Shown here: positions 1 through 7,774 of the stretch, piece by piece
Position numbering within the stretch: the first letter of the stretch is position 1
Layout: each line of letters begins with the position of its first letter
Assembly (NCBI RefSeq): GCF_003627995.1
Contig: NZ_CP032707.1
Span: 297,501-361,500 of the forward strand
Direction: 5' to 3'
Source of the DNA: Brevundimonas naejangsanensis
GTDB taxonomy: Bacteria; Pseudomonadota; Alphaproteobacteria; Caulobacterales; Caulobacteraceae
DNA: 64,000 nt
Made by a program: the position numbers and the translations under genes
Notes under the pieces: model-generated
The model's input: only the letters and a program-made list of their open reading frames with translations
What the model was told of the DNA's origin: nothing
Database searches by the model: none

Positions 1-101
1 ATGTCTTTTCAAAAAGACCGCAGTTGTCAGTGTCGACTGATAGACCCCGAAGGGTCATCGCCAGGACACCGCCGCCTGCGTTTCTCTTTCCAGATCAACG
101 A

Positions 102-118
102 TTTCAAAGACCAGGACC
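102..118 (-). promoter_or_regulatory. rRNA leader boxA-like antitermination element
   Basis: Read on the minus strand this gives GGTCTTTGAAATCGTTGA, the TCTTTGA-type element that stands in the leader of alphaproteobacterial rRNA operons just after the promoters. It is followed by a GC-rich stretch that can fold (GACCC-TTCG-GGGTC near 45-60). Placement between the tandem promoters and the left edge fits a leader read leftwards into a 16S gene outside the window. Family assignment is from recalled motif, not a search. Confidence 0.55.
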
Positions 119-166
119 GGAAGAACCGGCCGGACCGTTTAGCGCCGGGTCCGCGGCGGAGGCGGC

Positions 167-195
167 TATCTAGCCGACCCAGTTTTCGGTGTCAA
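167..195 (-). promoter_or_regulatory. sigma-70 promoter P2 of a leftward rRNA operon
   Basis: On the minus strand a perfect -35 TTGACA (190-195) and -10 TAGATA (167-172) are separated by exactly 17 bases. The sequence around the -10 (GGCTAGATAGCC followed by GCCTCCGCC) is repeated almost identically at the second promoter about 91 bases upstream. Strong tandem promoters followed by a boxA-like leader are the arrangement expected of a rrn operon. The 16S gene itself is not in the window. Confidence 0.8.
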
Positions 196-257
196 GCAGT
201 TCTTTTTAAAGAACTTTCTTTTCACCAAACCGCTCCGGGAGGAACGGCGGAGGCGGC

Positions 258-286
258 TGTCTAGTGAGAGCCGATCTCCTTGTCAA
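258..286 (-). promoter_or_regulatory. sigma-70 promoter P1 of a leftward rRNA operon
   Basis: The minus strand shows -35 TTGACA (281-286) and -10 TAGACA (258-263) with a 17-base spacer. It is the upstream member of a tandem pair and shares the downstream GCCGCCTCCGCCG sequence with P2, so the two look duplicated. Bases 290-616 upstream hold no gene that I can support; they may contain upstream activating sequence. Confidence 0.8.
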
Positions 287-616
287 CCGGGCTTTTCAGC
301 CTTTCTGCGTTTTCCGAAACCGAAGCTCCGAAGGCCGCAGATCATCGCCGAGAAAACCGAGAGGCTTGTCCCCCAAAGCATTTCAGCGATTCGATTGAGC
401 CGTGGAAACTAACCGAACCAACCGACCGAGGCAAGAAGCTTTTTCAAACTCCTGCCCCGACCAAAACCCCGGAAATCCAATCTCCGAAGCCCGTCGGGCC
501 AGCCCGTCTCCGAGCGAGGCGGCGATATACGTCCCGCTTTTCGGGGTGGCAAGGGCGTTTCTGAAGAAAGTCGAACCATCCACAGGCGGCCGACTTATGC
601 ACAGGCGCCCCGCCCG

Positions 617-1045
617 TCAGCCCGCCGCTATGTAGGTGCGCAGGCTTTCCGCCTCCTGGGTTGCGGCGGCGATCTGGCATTTCACCACGTCGCCGATGGA
701 GACCACCCCCGCCAGCCGGTCGTCCTGCAGCACGGGCAGGTGGCGTATCCGGCGATCCGTCATGCGCGTCATCAGGAGCGCCACGGTCTCTGCCGGCTCG
801 GCGAAGATCACCTCTGTCGTCATATAGGCGGAGGCGGGGCGCGACAGGGCCTCGGCGCCGTCGCGAGCAACGGCCCGGACGATGTCCCGTTCCGAGAGAA
901 CCCCGACCACCTGATCGTCACGGCAGACGATCAGGGCGCCGACCTGCTTGCGGTCCAGTTCCTGGCTCGCGTCGTGAAGAGAAACGTCGGGCGCGAGCGT
1001 GAAGACATCGCGTCCCTTGCCCTTGAGAATTTCGGCGACCAACAT
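617..1045 (-). CDS. CBS-domain pair protein (142 aa)
   Basis: A stand-alone protein made of two CBS motifs, roughly residues 5-60 and 70-130, with the typical GVLSERDIVRA and GVVSIGDVVK sequences at the end of each motif. Such Bateman modules bind adenine nucleotides and act as energy or ligand sensors; the partner is unknown. An in-frame ATG lies 15 bases further upstream, but the GGAGG inside it sits eight bases before the second ATG, so 1045 is the likelier start. It shares its upstream gap with the rhomboid gene and points toward the rRNA promoter region. The role in the cell cannot be told from sequence. Confidence 0.85.
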   Translation of the reverse strand: MLVAEILKGKGRDVFTLAPDVSLHDASQELDRKQVGALIVCRDDQVVGVLSERDIVRAVARDGAEALSRPASAYMTTEVIFAEPAETVALLMTRMTDRRIRHLPVLQDDRLAGVVSIGDVVKCQIAAATQEAESLRTYIAAG

Positions 1046-1142
1046 GACGGCGTCCTCCATCGCTGGTGACTGGGTGAACCGCGGATCAATCGCGGCTCGA
1101 CCGCTCTGACGCAGGATCGCTCAGACGCCGCCGGTACGCAAA

Positions 1143-1790
1143 TCACGCCCTGGCGTTCGACCCGCGCGCCAGGACGCCGACTGTGAGCAGGCCGAAGACG
1201 AAGCCTATGGCGTGGGCCTCCCAGGCGATGCGCGCGCCCTCGGCGCCGGGGGCCAGGCCGATGAGTCCCACGATGAGATTGACCGCCATCCAGGCCGCCG
1301 AAGCCTTGAGCACCGTCGGATGCAGCAGGGGCAGAACCCGGCCATGCCCGCCCATCAGCCGCGTCGCCGCCCCGATCAGGCCGAAGACGGCGCCCGACGC
1401 CCCGACCAAGGGGTCGACGCTATAAGGATGAAGCAGGCCATAGCCCAAGGCGGCGAGGGCGCCGCTCACTATATAGAAGAGGACGAAGATCAGCGGCCCG
1501 ACGCCGCGCTCCAGCATCCGCGCCACGGGCGCGCCAAAGGCTAGGGCGCCGATCGCGTTCATGGCCACATGCGGCCAGCCGCCGTGCAGTAGCATGGAGG
1601 TGAACAGGCCGCCCCACTCCCCGCGCCACATATCGGCGGGGCGGAAGGCCATGGACAGCCCCTGATCGGGCAGCCGCTCCTGAAAGAAGAACAGCACCGG
1701 CATGGAGGCGGCGATCAGCAGCGGCAGGAAGGGCGCGTTGAAGATCTTTTCACGAGGCGGGCGCGGCGACGAGGCGTCGAAATGAGGCAT
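1143..1790 (-). CDS. rhomboid family intramembrane serine protease
   Basis: A membrane protease of about 215 aa that cleaves substrates inside the bilayer. The catalytic serine is in GASGAVFG, the oxyanion-side HVAMN lies in an earlier helix, and the catalytic histidine is in WEAHAIGFVFG near the C-terminus, so the full dyad is present. About six hydrophobic segments can be traced. The ATG at 1790 was chosen over an in-frame TTG 18 bases upstream; neither has an ideal ribosome-binding site. It is divergent from the hfa operon and its substrate is unknown. Confidence 0.88.
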   Translation of the reverse strand: MPHFDASSPRPPREKIFNAPFLPLLIAASMPVLFFFQERLPDQGLSMAFRPADMWRGEWGGLFTSMLLHGGWPHVAMNAIGALAFGAPVARMLERGVGPLIFVLFYIVSGALAALGYGLLHPYSVDPLVGASGAVFGLIGAATRLMGGHGRVLPLLHPTVLKASAAWMAVNLIVGLIGLAPGAEGARIAWEAHAIGFVFGLLTVGVLARGSNARA

Positions 1791-1862
1791 GCCCCTTGAT
1801 GGGGGCAAGACGCGCCAATCTCAAGGCGAACCTCTGCGCGGGGCTTTGGCTCATTCCGAGAC

Positions 1863-1878
1863 TGGCACAGGCGTTGCT
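1863..1878 (+). promoter_or_regulatory. sigma-54 promoter upstream of hfaA
   Basis: TGGCAC, five bases, TTGCT: the -24 GG (1864-1865) and -12 GC (1876-1877) have the exact ten-base spacing of the RpoN consensus. The start of transcription would fall near 1890, about 20 bases before the hfaA ATG at 1911. The site lies in the short gap between the divergent rhomboid gene and hfaA. The match is read directly; activity is inferred. Confidence 0.6.
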
Positions 1879-1910
1879 GTGTCCCGTTCAGAAGTCCTGC
1901 GGAGCGCGTG

Positions 1911-2348
1911 ATGTCGTCTCATACACTGACACTGATAGCCGTGACGGCGGCGGGGGCCCTCGCGGCCGCCGACGCGTCAGCCCAAGCGGCCGGGTCGGCC
2001 GGCGCGGGCCAATTCCAGGCCGGCTACGGCGCCTCGCGCTACACCACCGCCCGCCCCTCGCAGGGGACGACCCGCGACGCCAACGGCAACCGCCTGGTGG
2101 TCAACGGCATCATCCAATCGGGCGCCAGCAGCTACTCCAGCACGTCCAGCGGCGTGTCCTCCTCCGGCTCGATCAACGGATCCGGCAACGGCTCGGGAAC
2201 CAACATCAGCGGCGCCACAGCCATCGGCAACAATCTGAACGTGGTGGTCCAGGGCAACCGCAACACCGTCGTCGTCAACTCCACCCAGAACAACACCGGC
2301 AATATCACCGCCGGGACCGCGCTGAACGGAACGCTGGTCTTCCCATGA
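1911..2348 (+). CDS. hfaA: holdfast anchor protein HfaA (curlin-like)
   Basis: A small secreted protein (145 aa) of the HfaA type, which in Caulobacter anchors the polysaccharide holdfast to the cell pole and resembles curli subunits. A signal peptide ends near ADASAQA. The mature part is rich in Ser, Gly and Asn, with alternating stretches such as IGNNLNVVVQGNRN and TVVVNSTQNN that suit beta-strand amyloid. ATG at 1911 has GGAG six bases upstream, better than the adjoining GTG at 1908. It overlaps hfaB by four bases (ATGA). The call rests on the hfaA-hfaB-hfaD order together with composition. Confidence 0.85.
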   Translation: MSSHTLTLIAVTAAGALAAADASAQAAGSAGAGQFQAGYGASRYTTARPSQGTTRDANGNRLVVNGIIQSGASSYSSTSSGVSSSGSINGSGNGSGTNISGATAIGNNLNVVVQGNRNTVVVNSTQNNTGNITAGTALNGTLVFP

Positions 2349-3364
2349 TATTCTCCGCCTTTGGTTCTCCCTTGCGTTCCCTGGGCTGCCTGGCCGCAGC
2401 CGCCGCCCTCCTCGCCGGGTGCGCCAGCACCAGCGCGGGTTCGTCGGGCCATTACGCCAAGCCGATCGGCAACGCCCCGGTGACGTCGAACCCGACGCCC
2501 TATTCGACGGCGCTCTACTGCCTGGCCGACTATGCGCGCCGCTACAATCTGCCCTCGCCGCGCATGGCGGTGGGCCGGATCAGCGACTACACCGGCTCCA
2601 TCTCTTCCGACGGCGGGCGCCAGATCACCCAGGGCGCGTCCCTGATGGCCAACACCGCCCTGGCCAAGGCGGGCGCGCGCATCGTCGAGCGCTACGACAC
2701 CTCGGTGTCCGAGCTGGAGCTGCGCTACGCCAACAACAAGCTGATCGGCGACGACCAGCCCAACGGCGCGCCCCAGGACGCCGCCTTCCGCCGCATCCTG
2801 GCCGGCCAGGTGCCGGGCTCGGACTTCTACATCGTCGGCGGCATCACCGAGGTGAACTACAACATCCGTTCGGGCGGCTTCGACATCGCCGGCGGCGAGG
2901 TGAAGCAGAACGGCGGCTCGGGCATGCTGACCGGCAAGGTCTTCGTCATGAACGTCGCCATCGACCTGCGCCTAGTGCAGACCACCACCCTCGAGGTCGT
3001 GGACGTGGTCTCCTATCAGAAGCAAATCGTCGGCCGCGAAGTGTCGGCAGGCGTGTTCGACTTCCTGAACGGCAACGTCTTCGACATTTCGGCCGGGTCC
3101 AGCGGCCTGGAGCCGGTCCAACTGGCGGTCCGCGCCCTGGTCGAACGCGCCACGGTCGAGTTCATGGCCAACCTCTACGGCGCCCCCGGCCCGGAAATCT
3201 GCCTCAACCCCGCCAACGATCCGCTGGGCGGCAGCCCGGTCGGTCCGACCGGCGGCTACTATCCCGCTTACGCCAACACGGACACGAACAATGGCCAGAC
3301 TCGCGCCGACCCGTCTCGCTGGCACGATCGCCGCGACAGCGCTGTGCGTGGCGGCGGCCGCTGA
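2345..3364 (+). CDS. hfaB: holdfast anchor outer-membrane lipoprotein HfaB (CsgG family)
   Basis: A CsgG-like lipoprotein of 339 aa. The lipobox LLAGC puts the acylated cysteine at residue 26. The body matches the HfaB/CsgG pattern, with YSTALYCLADY, the conserved VGRISDYTG and a long region that would build the secretion pore. In Caulobacter, HfaB is needed for export and stability of HfaA and HfaD. The ATG overlaps the hfaA stop (ATGA), and hfaD begins 74 bases before the hfaB stop, so the three are translationally coupled. The last ~40 residues are hydrophilic and look poorly conserved. Confidence 0.9.
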   Translation: MIFSAFGSPLRSLGCLAAAAALLAGCASTSAGSSGHYAKPIGNAPVTSNPTPYSTALYCLADYARRYNLPSPRMAVGRISDYTGSISSDGGRQITQGASLMANTALAKAGARIVERYDTSVSELELRYANNKLIGDDQPNGAPQDAAFRRILAGQVPGSDFYIVGGITEVNYNIRSGGFDIAGGEVKQNGGSGMLTGKVFVMNVAIDLRLVQTTTLEVVDVVSYQKQIVGREVSAGVFDFLNGNVFDISAGSSGLEPVQLAVRALVERATVEFMANLYGAPGPEICLNPANDPLGGSPVGPTGGYYPAYANTDTNNGQTRADPSRWHDRRDSAVRGGGR

Positions 3365-4550
3365 GGCCTCCGCTCAGGCCCAGCCCCAAGATCGAGGCCT
3401 AGTCCTGAACGAACAGCTGAACCTGGGCGACGTCATCGCCGGCCAGCGCCTGAACGTCGTCAACGTCAGCGACAACGTCGCTGTGTCGAACGCCGCCATG
3501 GGCAACGCCCTGGTCGGGGGCGCGGACGGCCGCGCCGTGGACGTGCGCTCGACCCAGGACACGCAGGGCGCCGTCGTGGCCGACACCGCCCTGACCCTGC
3601 GCGGCGAGACGGGCCGCGTGAACAGCCTGACCCAGGCGCGGGGGAACTATCTGGCCGGGACCGCCGTCAACACCGGCATAGACGTGGACGCCGCCCAGAC
3701 CCTAGACGGCGCCGTCACCGCGCGCAGCCGCATCGAGGAGACCGGCGCTCGCCTGATCCATGGCGGCTACATGAGCTCCGACGCCATCGGCAACACCGTC
3801 GCCCTGGGCGGCGGCGGAACGGCAGCGGCGCGCGGCGCCGTGACCGGCCGCGCGGATCAAACCTCGTCCGGCGAGATCTACGCCGAGACCGAGGCCCGCT
3901 TCACCTACGCCCCGGCCCAGACTGCCTTCGCCAGCCAGGCCTCAGCCAACGCGGTCCAGGCCACATCGACCCCGAACGCGCACCAGGACCTGTCGGTCCG
4001 CCAGAGCGCCTCGGGCGCGGGCGTCACCGCCTGGACCGGCGTGTGGGCAGGCAACGCCTGGGACATCGCCGCGCGAAGCCGCGCCGCCTCCAACCAGGCC
4101 GCCTTCTACAACCAGGGCGGGTCGCTGGTGGTCGACGTCGATCAACAAAACGAGGCCGAGGCCCAGTCCCGCACCGAACTCAGCTCCTATGACTTCGGCG
4201 CCGCCTATGCGACGGCCGAGGCCGTGGGCAATGAGGTCCATGCCGGCAACAACGACATCTACGTCAGCATCGACAACGCCCAGATGAACACCGGCGGCGT
4301 CACCGCCAGCGCCGGCTTCACCGGCCAGAACGGCTATGACGCCTATGTCGGAGCCAATGCGGCGGGCAACGCCGTCACCGGCTTCGCCTGTTCGGACTGC
4401 GGCGGCGACCTGAACGCGCGCAACGTCCAGACCAATATGGGCGACGTCCGGGCCACGGCGACCACCACGATCAACGGCTGGGGCCGCAATGTCGTCGCCG
4501 GATCAAACGCGGTCGGCAATACGGCGAGCTTCTACGTCACCCGCCCGTGA
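3291..4550 (+). CDS. hfaD: holdfast anchor adhesin HfaD
   Basis: A secreted protein of 419 aa with an N-terminal signal peptide ending near AEASAQA. The mature chain repeats units around GN, for example AIGNTVALGGG, AVGNEVHAGNN, AAGNAVTGFA and AVGNTASFYV, which fits a beta-solenoid or amyloid-like surface protein. One CSDC motif is present near the C-terminus. HfaD in Caulobacter is the surface-exposed holdfast anchor working with HfaA. It starts inside the end of hfaB (74-base overlap) with no strong ribosome-binding site, so coupling is likely. No hfaC-like gene follows; the next gene is a protease. Confidence 0.85.
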   Translation: MARLAPTRLAGTIAATALCVAAAAEASAQAQPQDRGLVLNEQLNLGDVIAGQRLNVVNVSDNVAVSNAAMGNALVGGADGRAVDVRSTQDTQGAVVADTALTLRGETGRVNSLTQARGNYLAGTAVNTGIDVDAAQTLDGAVTARSRIEETGARLIHGGYMSSDAIGNTVALGGGGTAAARGAVTGRADQTSSGEIYAETEARFTYAPAQTAFASQASANAVQATSTPNAHQDLSVRQSASGAGVTAWTGVWAGNAWDIAARSRAASNQAAFYNQGGSLVVDVDQQNEAEAQSRTELSSYDFGAAYATAEAVGNEVHAGNNDIYVSIDNAQMNTGGVTASAGFTGQNGYDAYVGANAAGNAVTGFACSDCGGDLNARNVQTNMGDVRATATTTINGWGRNVVAGSNAVGNTASFYVTRP

Positions 4551-4694
4551 ATTAACTTTCGGTAACTTGAGGTAGTCAAGTTCGTTTGTCACCGTGAAAC
4601 AGACGCGCGGCCTGGGGCGGCGCGTCCGTCATAGGGTGCAGGGCCGCCATCAGTCTCGGGGCCGCCCGTTCGCACGCCGCGGAGACACAACCGA

Positions 4695-7565
4695 ATGCGA
4701 TCCCCTCGCCGCCTGCTTCTGCTCGCCGCCTCCAGCCTGGCCCTGATGGGCGGCGCAGCGCTTCCCGCCTTCGCCCTGACGCCGCCGTCGGCCGTCGCGA
4801 CGCAGGACGCCCCTCCGTCTCAGCCTTGGGCCCAGGCGGCCAGCGACATTCCCGCCGACGCGGCCGTGCGCTTCGGTGTCCTGCCCAACGGCATGCGCTA
4901 CGCCATCATGAGGAACGCCACCCCGCCGGGCCAGGCGTCGCTGCGCCTGCGGATCGCGGCCGGCTCCCTGATGGAGAACGACGACCAGCTGGGCCTGGCC
5001 CACTTCATGGAGCACATGGCCTTCAACGGCACGACCAATGTGCCCGAAAACGAGCTGTTGCGAATCCTCGAGCGTCTGGGCCTGGCCTTCGGCGCCGACA
5101 CCAACGCCTTCACCAGCTTCGACCAGACCGCCTATGTGCTGGAGCTGCCTCGCACCAACGACGAGACCGTCGACACCTCGCTGCGCATTATGCGTGAACA
5201 GGTCTCCGAGGCCCTGATGAAGGCCGAGGACATCGACGCCGAGCGCGGCGTGATCGAGGGCGAGGAGCGCCTGCGCAACACGCCCGCCCTGCGTTCGCTG
5301 AAGGCCCAGATCGCCCTGCTGGCGCCAGGTCAGCGCCTGTCCAACCGCCTGCCGATCGGCGACCTCAGCATCATCCGCTCGGCCCCGCGCGAGCGTTTCG
5401 TCGAATTCTACGAGGCCTATTACCGCCCCGAGCGCGCCACCCTGATCGCGGTCGGCGACTTCGACGTCGATCAGATGGAGGCCAAGATCAAGGCGACCTT
5501 CGGCGACTGGACGCCCAAGGCCGCCGACGGCCCCGAGCCCGATCTGGGACAGGTCGCCCCGCGCCGGCCCGAGACCCGCATCCTCGTCGAGCCGGGCATC
5601 CAGTCCTCGGTTCAGCTGAACTGGATCCGCAATCCCGATCTGGACCCCGACACGGCGGCCGAGCGTCGCGACGACCTGCTGCAGAATCTGGGCCTGGCCG
5701 TGCTGAACCGCCGCCTGGGCGAACTGGCCCGCGCCGACAACCCGCCCTTCATCAGCGCCGGCGTCGGCCAGGGAACCCTGTTCAAGACGCTGGACCTCGG
5801 CAGCGCGTCCGCCAACTTCAACCCCGGCGGGCTGAAGCGCGCCCTCGAGACCATCGAGCAGGAGCAGCGCCGCCTGGTGCAGTTCGGCGTGTCCCAGGTC
5901 GAGCTGGACCGCGAGATCGCCAACGCCCGCACCGCCCTGGAGAACGCCGTCCAGGCGGCGGCGACGCGCAGCACCCCGGCCCTGGCGAACGCCCTGCTGG
6001 GCGCCGCCAACGACGCCAAGGTCTTCTCGGCCCCCGCGACCAACCTCGCCCTGTTTGAAGCCTCGGTGAAGGATCTCAAGGCCGAACAGGTCAGCGCGGC
6101 GGTCAAGCACGCCTTCGAGGGGCAGGGCCCGCTGGCGCTGGTGGTCACGCCCGAAGCCATCGAAGGCGGCGAAGCCGGCGTCACCGCCCTGCTGGAAGCC
6201 AGCCGCGCCGTCCCGGTCAGCGCTCCGGCCGAACAGGCCAAGCTGGACTGGCCCTACGCCGACTTCGGCGCCGCCGCCGTCCCGGCCTCGACGACCCAGG
6301 TCGCCGCCGTCGGCGCCACCATCGTCACCTTCCCCAACGGCGTGCGGCTGACGGTCAAGCCGACCACCTTCAAGGACCAGCAGATCCTGGTCACCGTGCG
6401 CACCGGCATCGGCGAGATGGGCCTGCCGACCGATCGCTTCACGTCGCAATCCCTGGCCCCCATGGTCTTCACCGCCGGCGGCCTGGGCAAGCTGACGGCC
6501 GATGAGCTGAACCGCGTCCTGACCGGCAAGATCTACAGCGCCGGCTTCACCATCGAAGGGGACGCCTACCGGTTGGCGGGTGCCACCCGTCCCGCCGACC
6601 TGCAACTGCAGATGCAGGTCCTGGCGGCCTATCTGACCGATCCGGGCCTGCGCCCGGCGCCGTTCGAGCAGATCAAGGCCCTCCTGCCGCAGTTCATGGC
6701 CCAGCAGATGGCCACGCCGGGCGGCGCCTTCAGCCTTCAGGCCAGCGGCCTGCTGGCCAGCGGCGACAAGCGCGAGACCATGCCGTCCCCGGCCGAGATC
6801 GCCGCCTTCACCCTGGACGAGCTGAAGCAGGGCGTGGTTCAGGGCCTGGCTTCCGGCCTGATCGACATCGTCATGGTCGGCGACGTCAAGGTGGAGGACG
6901 CCGTCGCCTCGGTCGCCTCGACCTTCGCGGCCCTGCCGACGCGCGCCCCGGCGGCCCAGCCCCTGCCGGGCGCGGACCAGCGGCGCTTCCCGGCGCCGAC
7001 GGCCCAGCCGATCCGCCTGCTGCACGCCGGTCCGGTGGATCAGGGCCTGGCCTACGTCGCCTGGCCGACGACCGACGCCGTCGACGACCGCACCGAATCC
7101 CGCAGGGTCGCCATCCTGGCGGAGGTGCTGAAGCTGCGCGTCCTGGACGAGATCCGTGAAAAGCAGGCCCTGGCCTATTCGCCCGGCGTGCGCGCCTCGG
7201 CCTCGGACGTGTTCAAGGGCTATGGCTCCATCTCGATCACGGCCGACACGGCGCCCGAGAAGTTCGGCGCCTTCTTCGCCGCCGTCGACGCCATCACCGC
7301 CGATCTGCGCGACACCCCGATCACCGAGGACGAGCTGAACCGAGCCCGCCTGCCGGTTATTGAAACCCTGCGCCGCAGCCTGGCCGGCAACGAATACTGG
7401 GTGGGCCAGCTTCAGGACCTGGCCGCCAAGCCCGCCTCCCTGGAGCAGATCCAGACGCACATCAGCGACCTGGAATCCTTCACGGCAGCGGACATCCAGG
7501 CTGCGGCCCGCCAGTATCTGCGGCCGGACACGGCCTGGAAGGCCGAGGTGGCGGCGGCCCAGTAA
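4695..7565 (+). CDS. M16 family zinc metallopeptidase, two-unit, secreted (956 aa)
   Basis: A large pitrilysin-type protease with an N-terminal signal peptide (about residues 1-27, cleavage near LPAFA). The inverted zinc motif HFMEH stands at residues 103-107. A second M16 unit lacking the HxxEH motif occupies roughly residues 540-930, the usual layout of double-size M16 proteins. Probably periplasmic or surface-attached; the substrate is unknown. It follows hfaD after 144 bases and could degrade secreted peptides, but no functional link to the holdfast is shown. A GC-rich hairpin sits downstream at 7575-7601. Confidence 0.9.
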   Translation: MRSPRRLLLLAASSLALMGGAALPAFALTPPSAVATQDAPPSQPWAQAASDIPADAAVRFGVLPNGMRYAIMRNATPPGQASLRLRIAAGSLMENDDQLGLAHFMEHMAFNGTTNVPENELLRILERLGLAFGADTNAFTSFDQTAYVLELPRTNDETVDTSLRIMREQVSEALMKAEDIDAERGVIEGEERLRNTPALRSLKAQIALLAPGQRLSNRLPIGDLSIIRSAPRERFVEFYEAYYRPERATLIAVGDFDVDQMEAKIKATFGDWTPKAADGPEPDLGQVAPRRPETRILVEPGIQSSVQLNWIRNPDLDPDTAAERRDDLLQNLGLAVLNRRLGELARADNPPFISAGVGQGTLFKTLDLGSASANFNPGGLKRALETIEQEQRRLVQFGVSQVELDREIANARTALENAVQAAATRSTPALANALLGAANDAKVFSAPATNLALFEASVKDLKAEQVSAAVKHAFEGQGPLALVVTPEAIEGGEAGVTALLEASRAVPVSAPAEQAKLDWPYADFGAAAVPASTTQVAAVGATIVTFPNGVRLTVKPTTFKDQQILVTVRTGIGEMGLPTDRFTSQSLAPMVFTAGGLGKLTADELNRVLTGKIYSAGFTIEGDAYRLAGATRPADLQLQMQVLAAYLTDPGLRPAPFEQIKALLPQFMAQQMATPGGAFSLQASGLLASGDKRETMPSPAEIAAFTLDELKQGVVQGLASGLIDIVMVGDVKVEDAVASVASTFAALPTRAPAAQPLPGADQRRFPAPTAQPIRLLHAGPVDQGLAYVAWPTTDAVDDRTESRRVAILAEVLKLRVLDEIREKQALAYSPGVRASASDVFKGYGSISITADTAPEKFGAFFAAVDAITADLRDTPITEDELNRARLPVIETLRRSLAGNEYWVGQLQDLAAKPASLEQIQTHISDLESFTAADIQAAARQYLRPDTAWKAEVAAAQ

Positions 7566-7574
7566 CACAACGAA

Positions 7575-7601
7575 GGCCCTCCCCCTCAATGGCGGAGGGC
7601 C
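7575..7601 (+). terminator. GC-rich hairpin after the M16 peptidase gene
   Basis: GGCCCTCC (7575-7582) and GGAGGGCC (7594-7601) form a perfect eight-pair stem ten bases after the stop. There is no U-run, so it may act as an RNA-stabilising 3' end rather than a true intrinsic terminator. Confidence 0.45.
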
Positions 7602-7660
7602 GCAAACCCCTCTCCCGCCGGGAGTGGGTCTTTGCACCTCACGCGAAAACCTTGGCCCAA

Positions 7661-7694
7661 AAGAAAGGGCCCCGTTCCTTTCGGAGCGGGGCCC
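7661..7694 (-). terminator. intrinsic terminator of the 7775-8704 gene
   Basis: Read on the minus strand, GGGCCCCG (7687-7694 complement) pairs with CGGGGCCC (7667-7674 complement), the stem extends through TCC/GGA to a four-base loop, and the sequence runs into TTTCTTTT. It lies about 80 bases after the stop of the minus-strand gene and faces the M16 gene's own hairpin. Confidence 0.8.
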
Positions 7695-7774
7695 AGTCGT
7701 TTGCAGGCCTGTCGACGGAGAGTCGATGCGGCAACCCTAGCCCGCCCCGCCTGTCGGCTGGCTGAACGGCGGGT

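Noticed and set aside
1..264. 87-residue open frame from the first base
   Set aside because: It runs through the rRNA leader and both -10/-35 elements, lacks a ribosome-binding site and has no protein-like sequence.
4551..4565. TTAA-N7-TAAC resembling a CtrA site after hfaD
   Set aside because: The second half is shifted by one base from TTAA, and the downstream protease gene is not an expected CtrA target; left as chance.
4650..7637. 995-residue minus-strand open frame opposite the M16 peptidase
   Set aside because: Antisense frame made open by high third-position GC; the sequence is Gly/Arg/Asp/Gln-rich with no domain, and the plus strand has a complete zinc protease.
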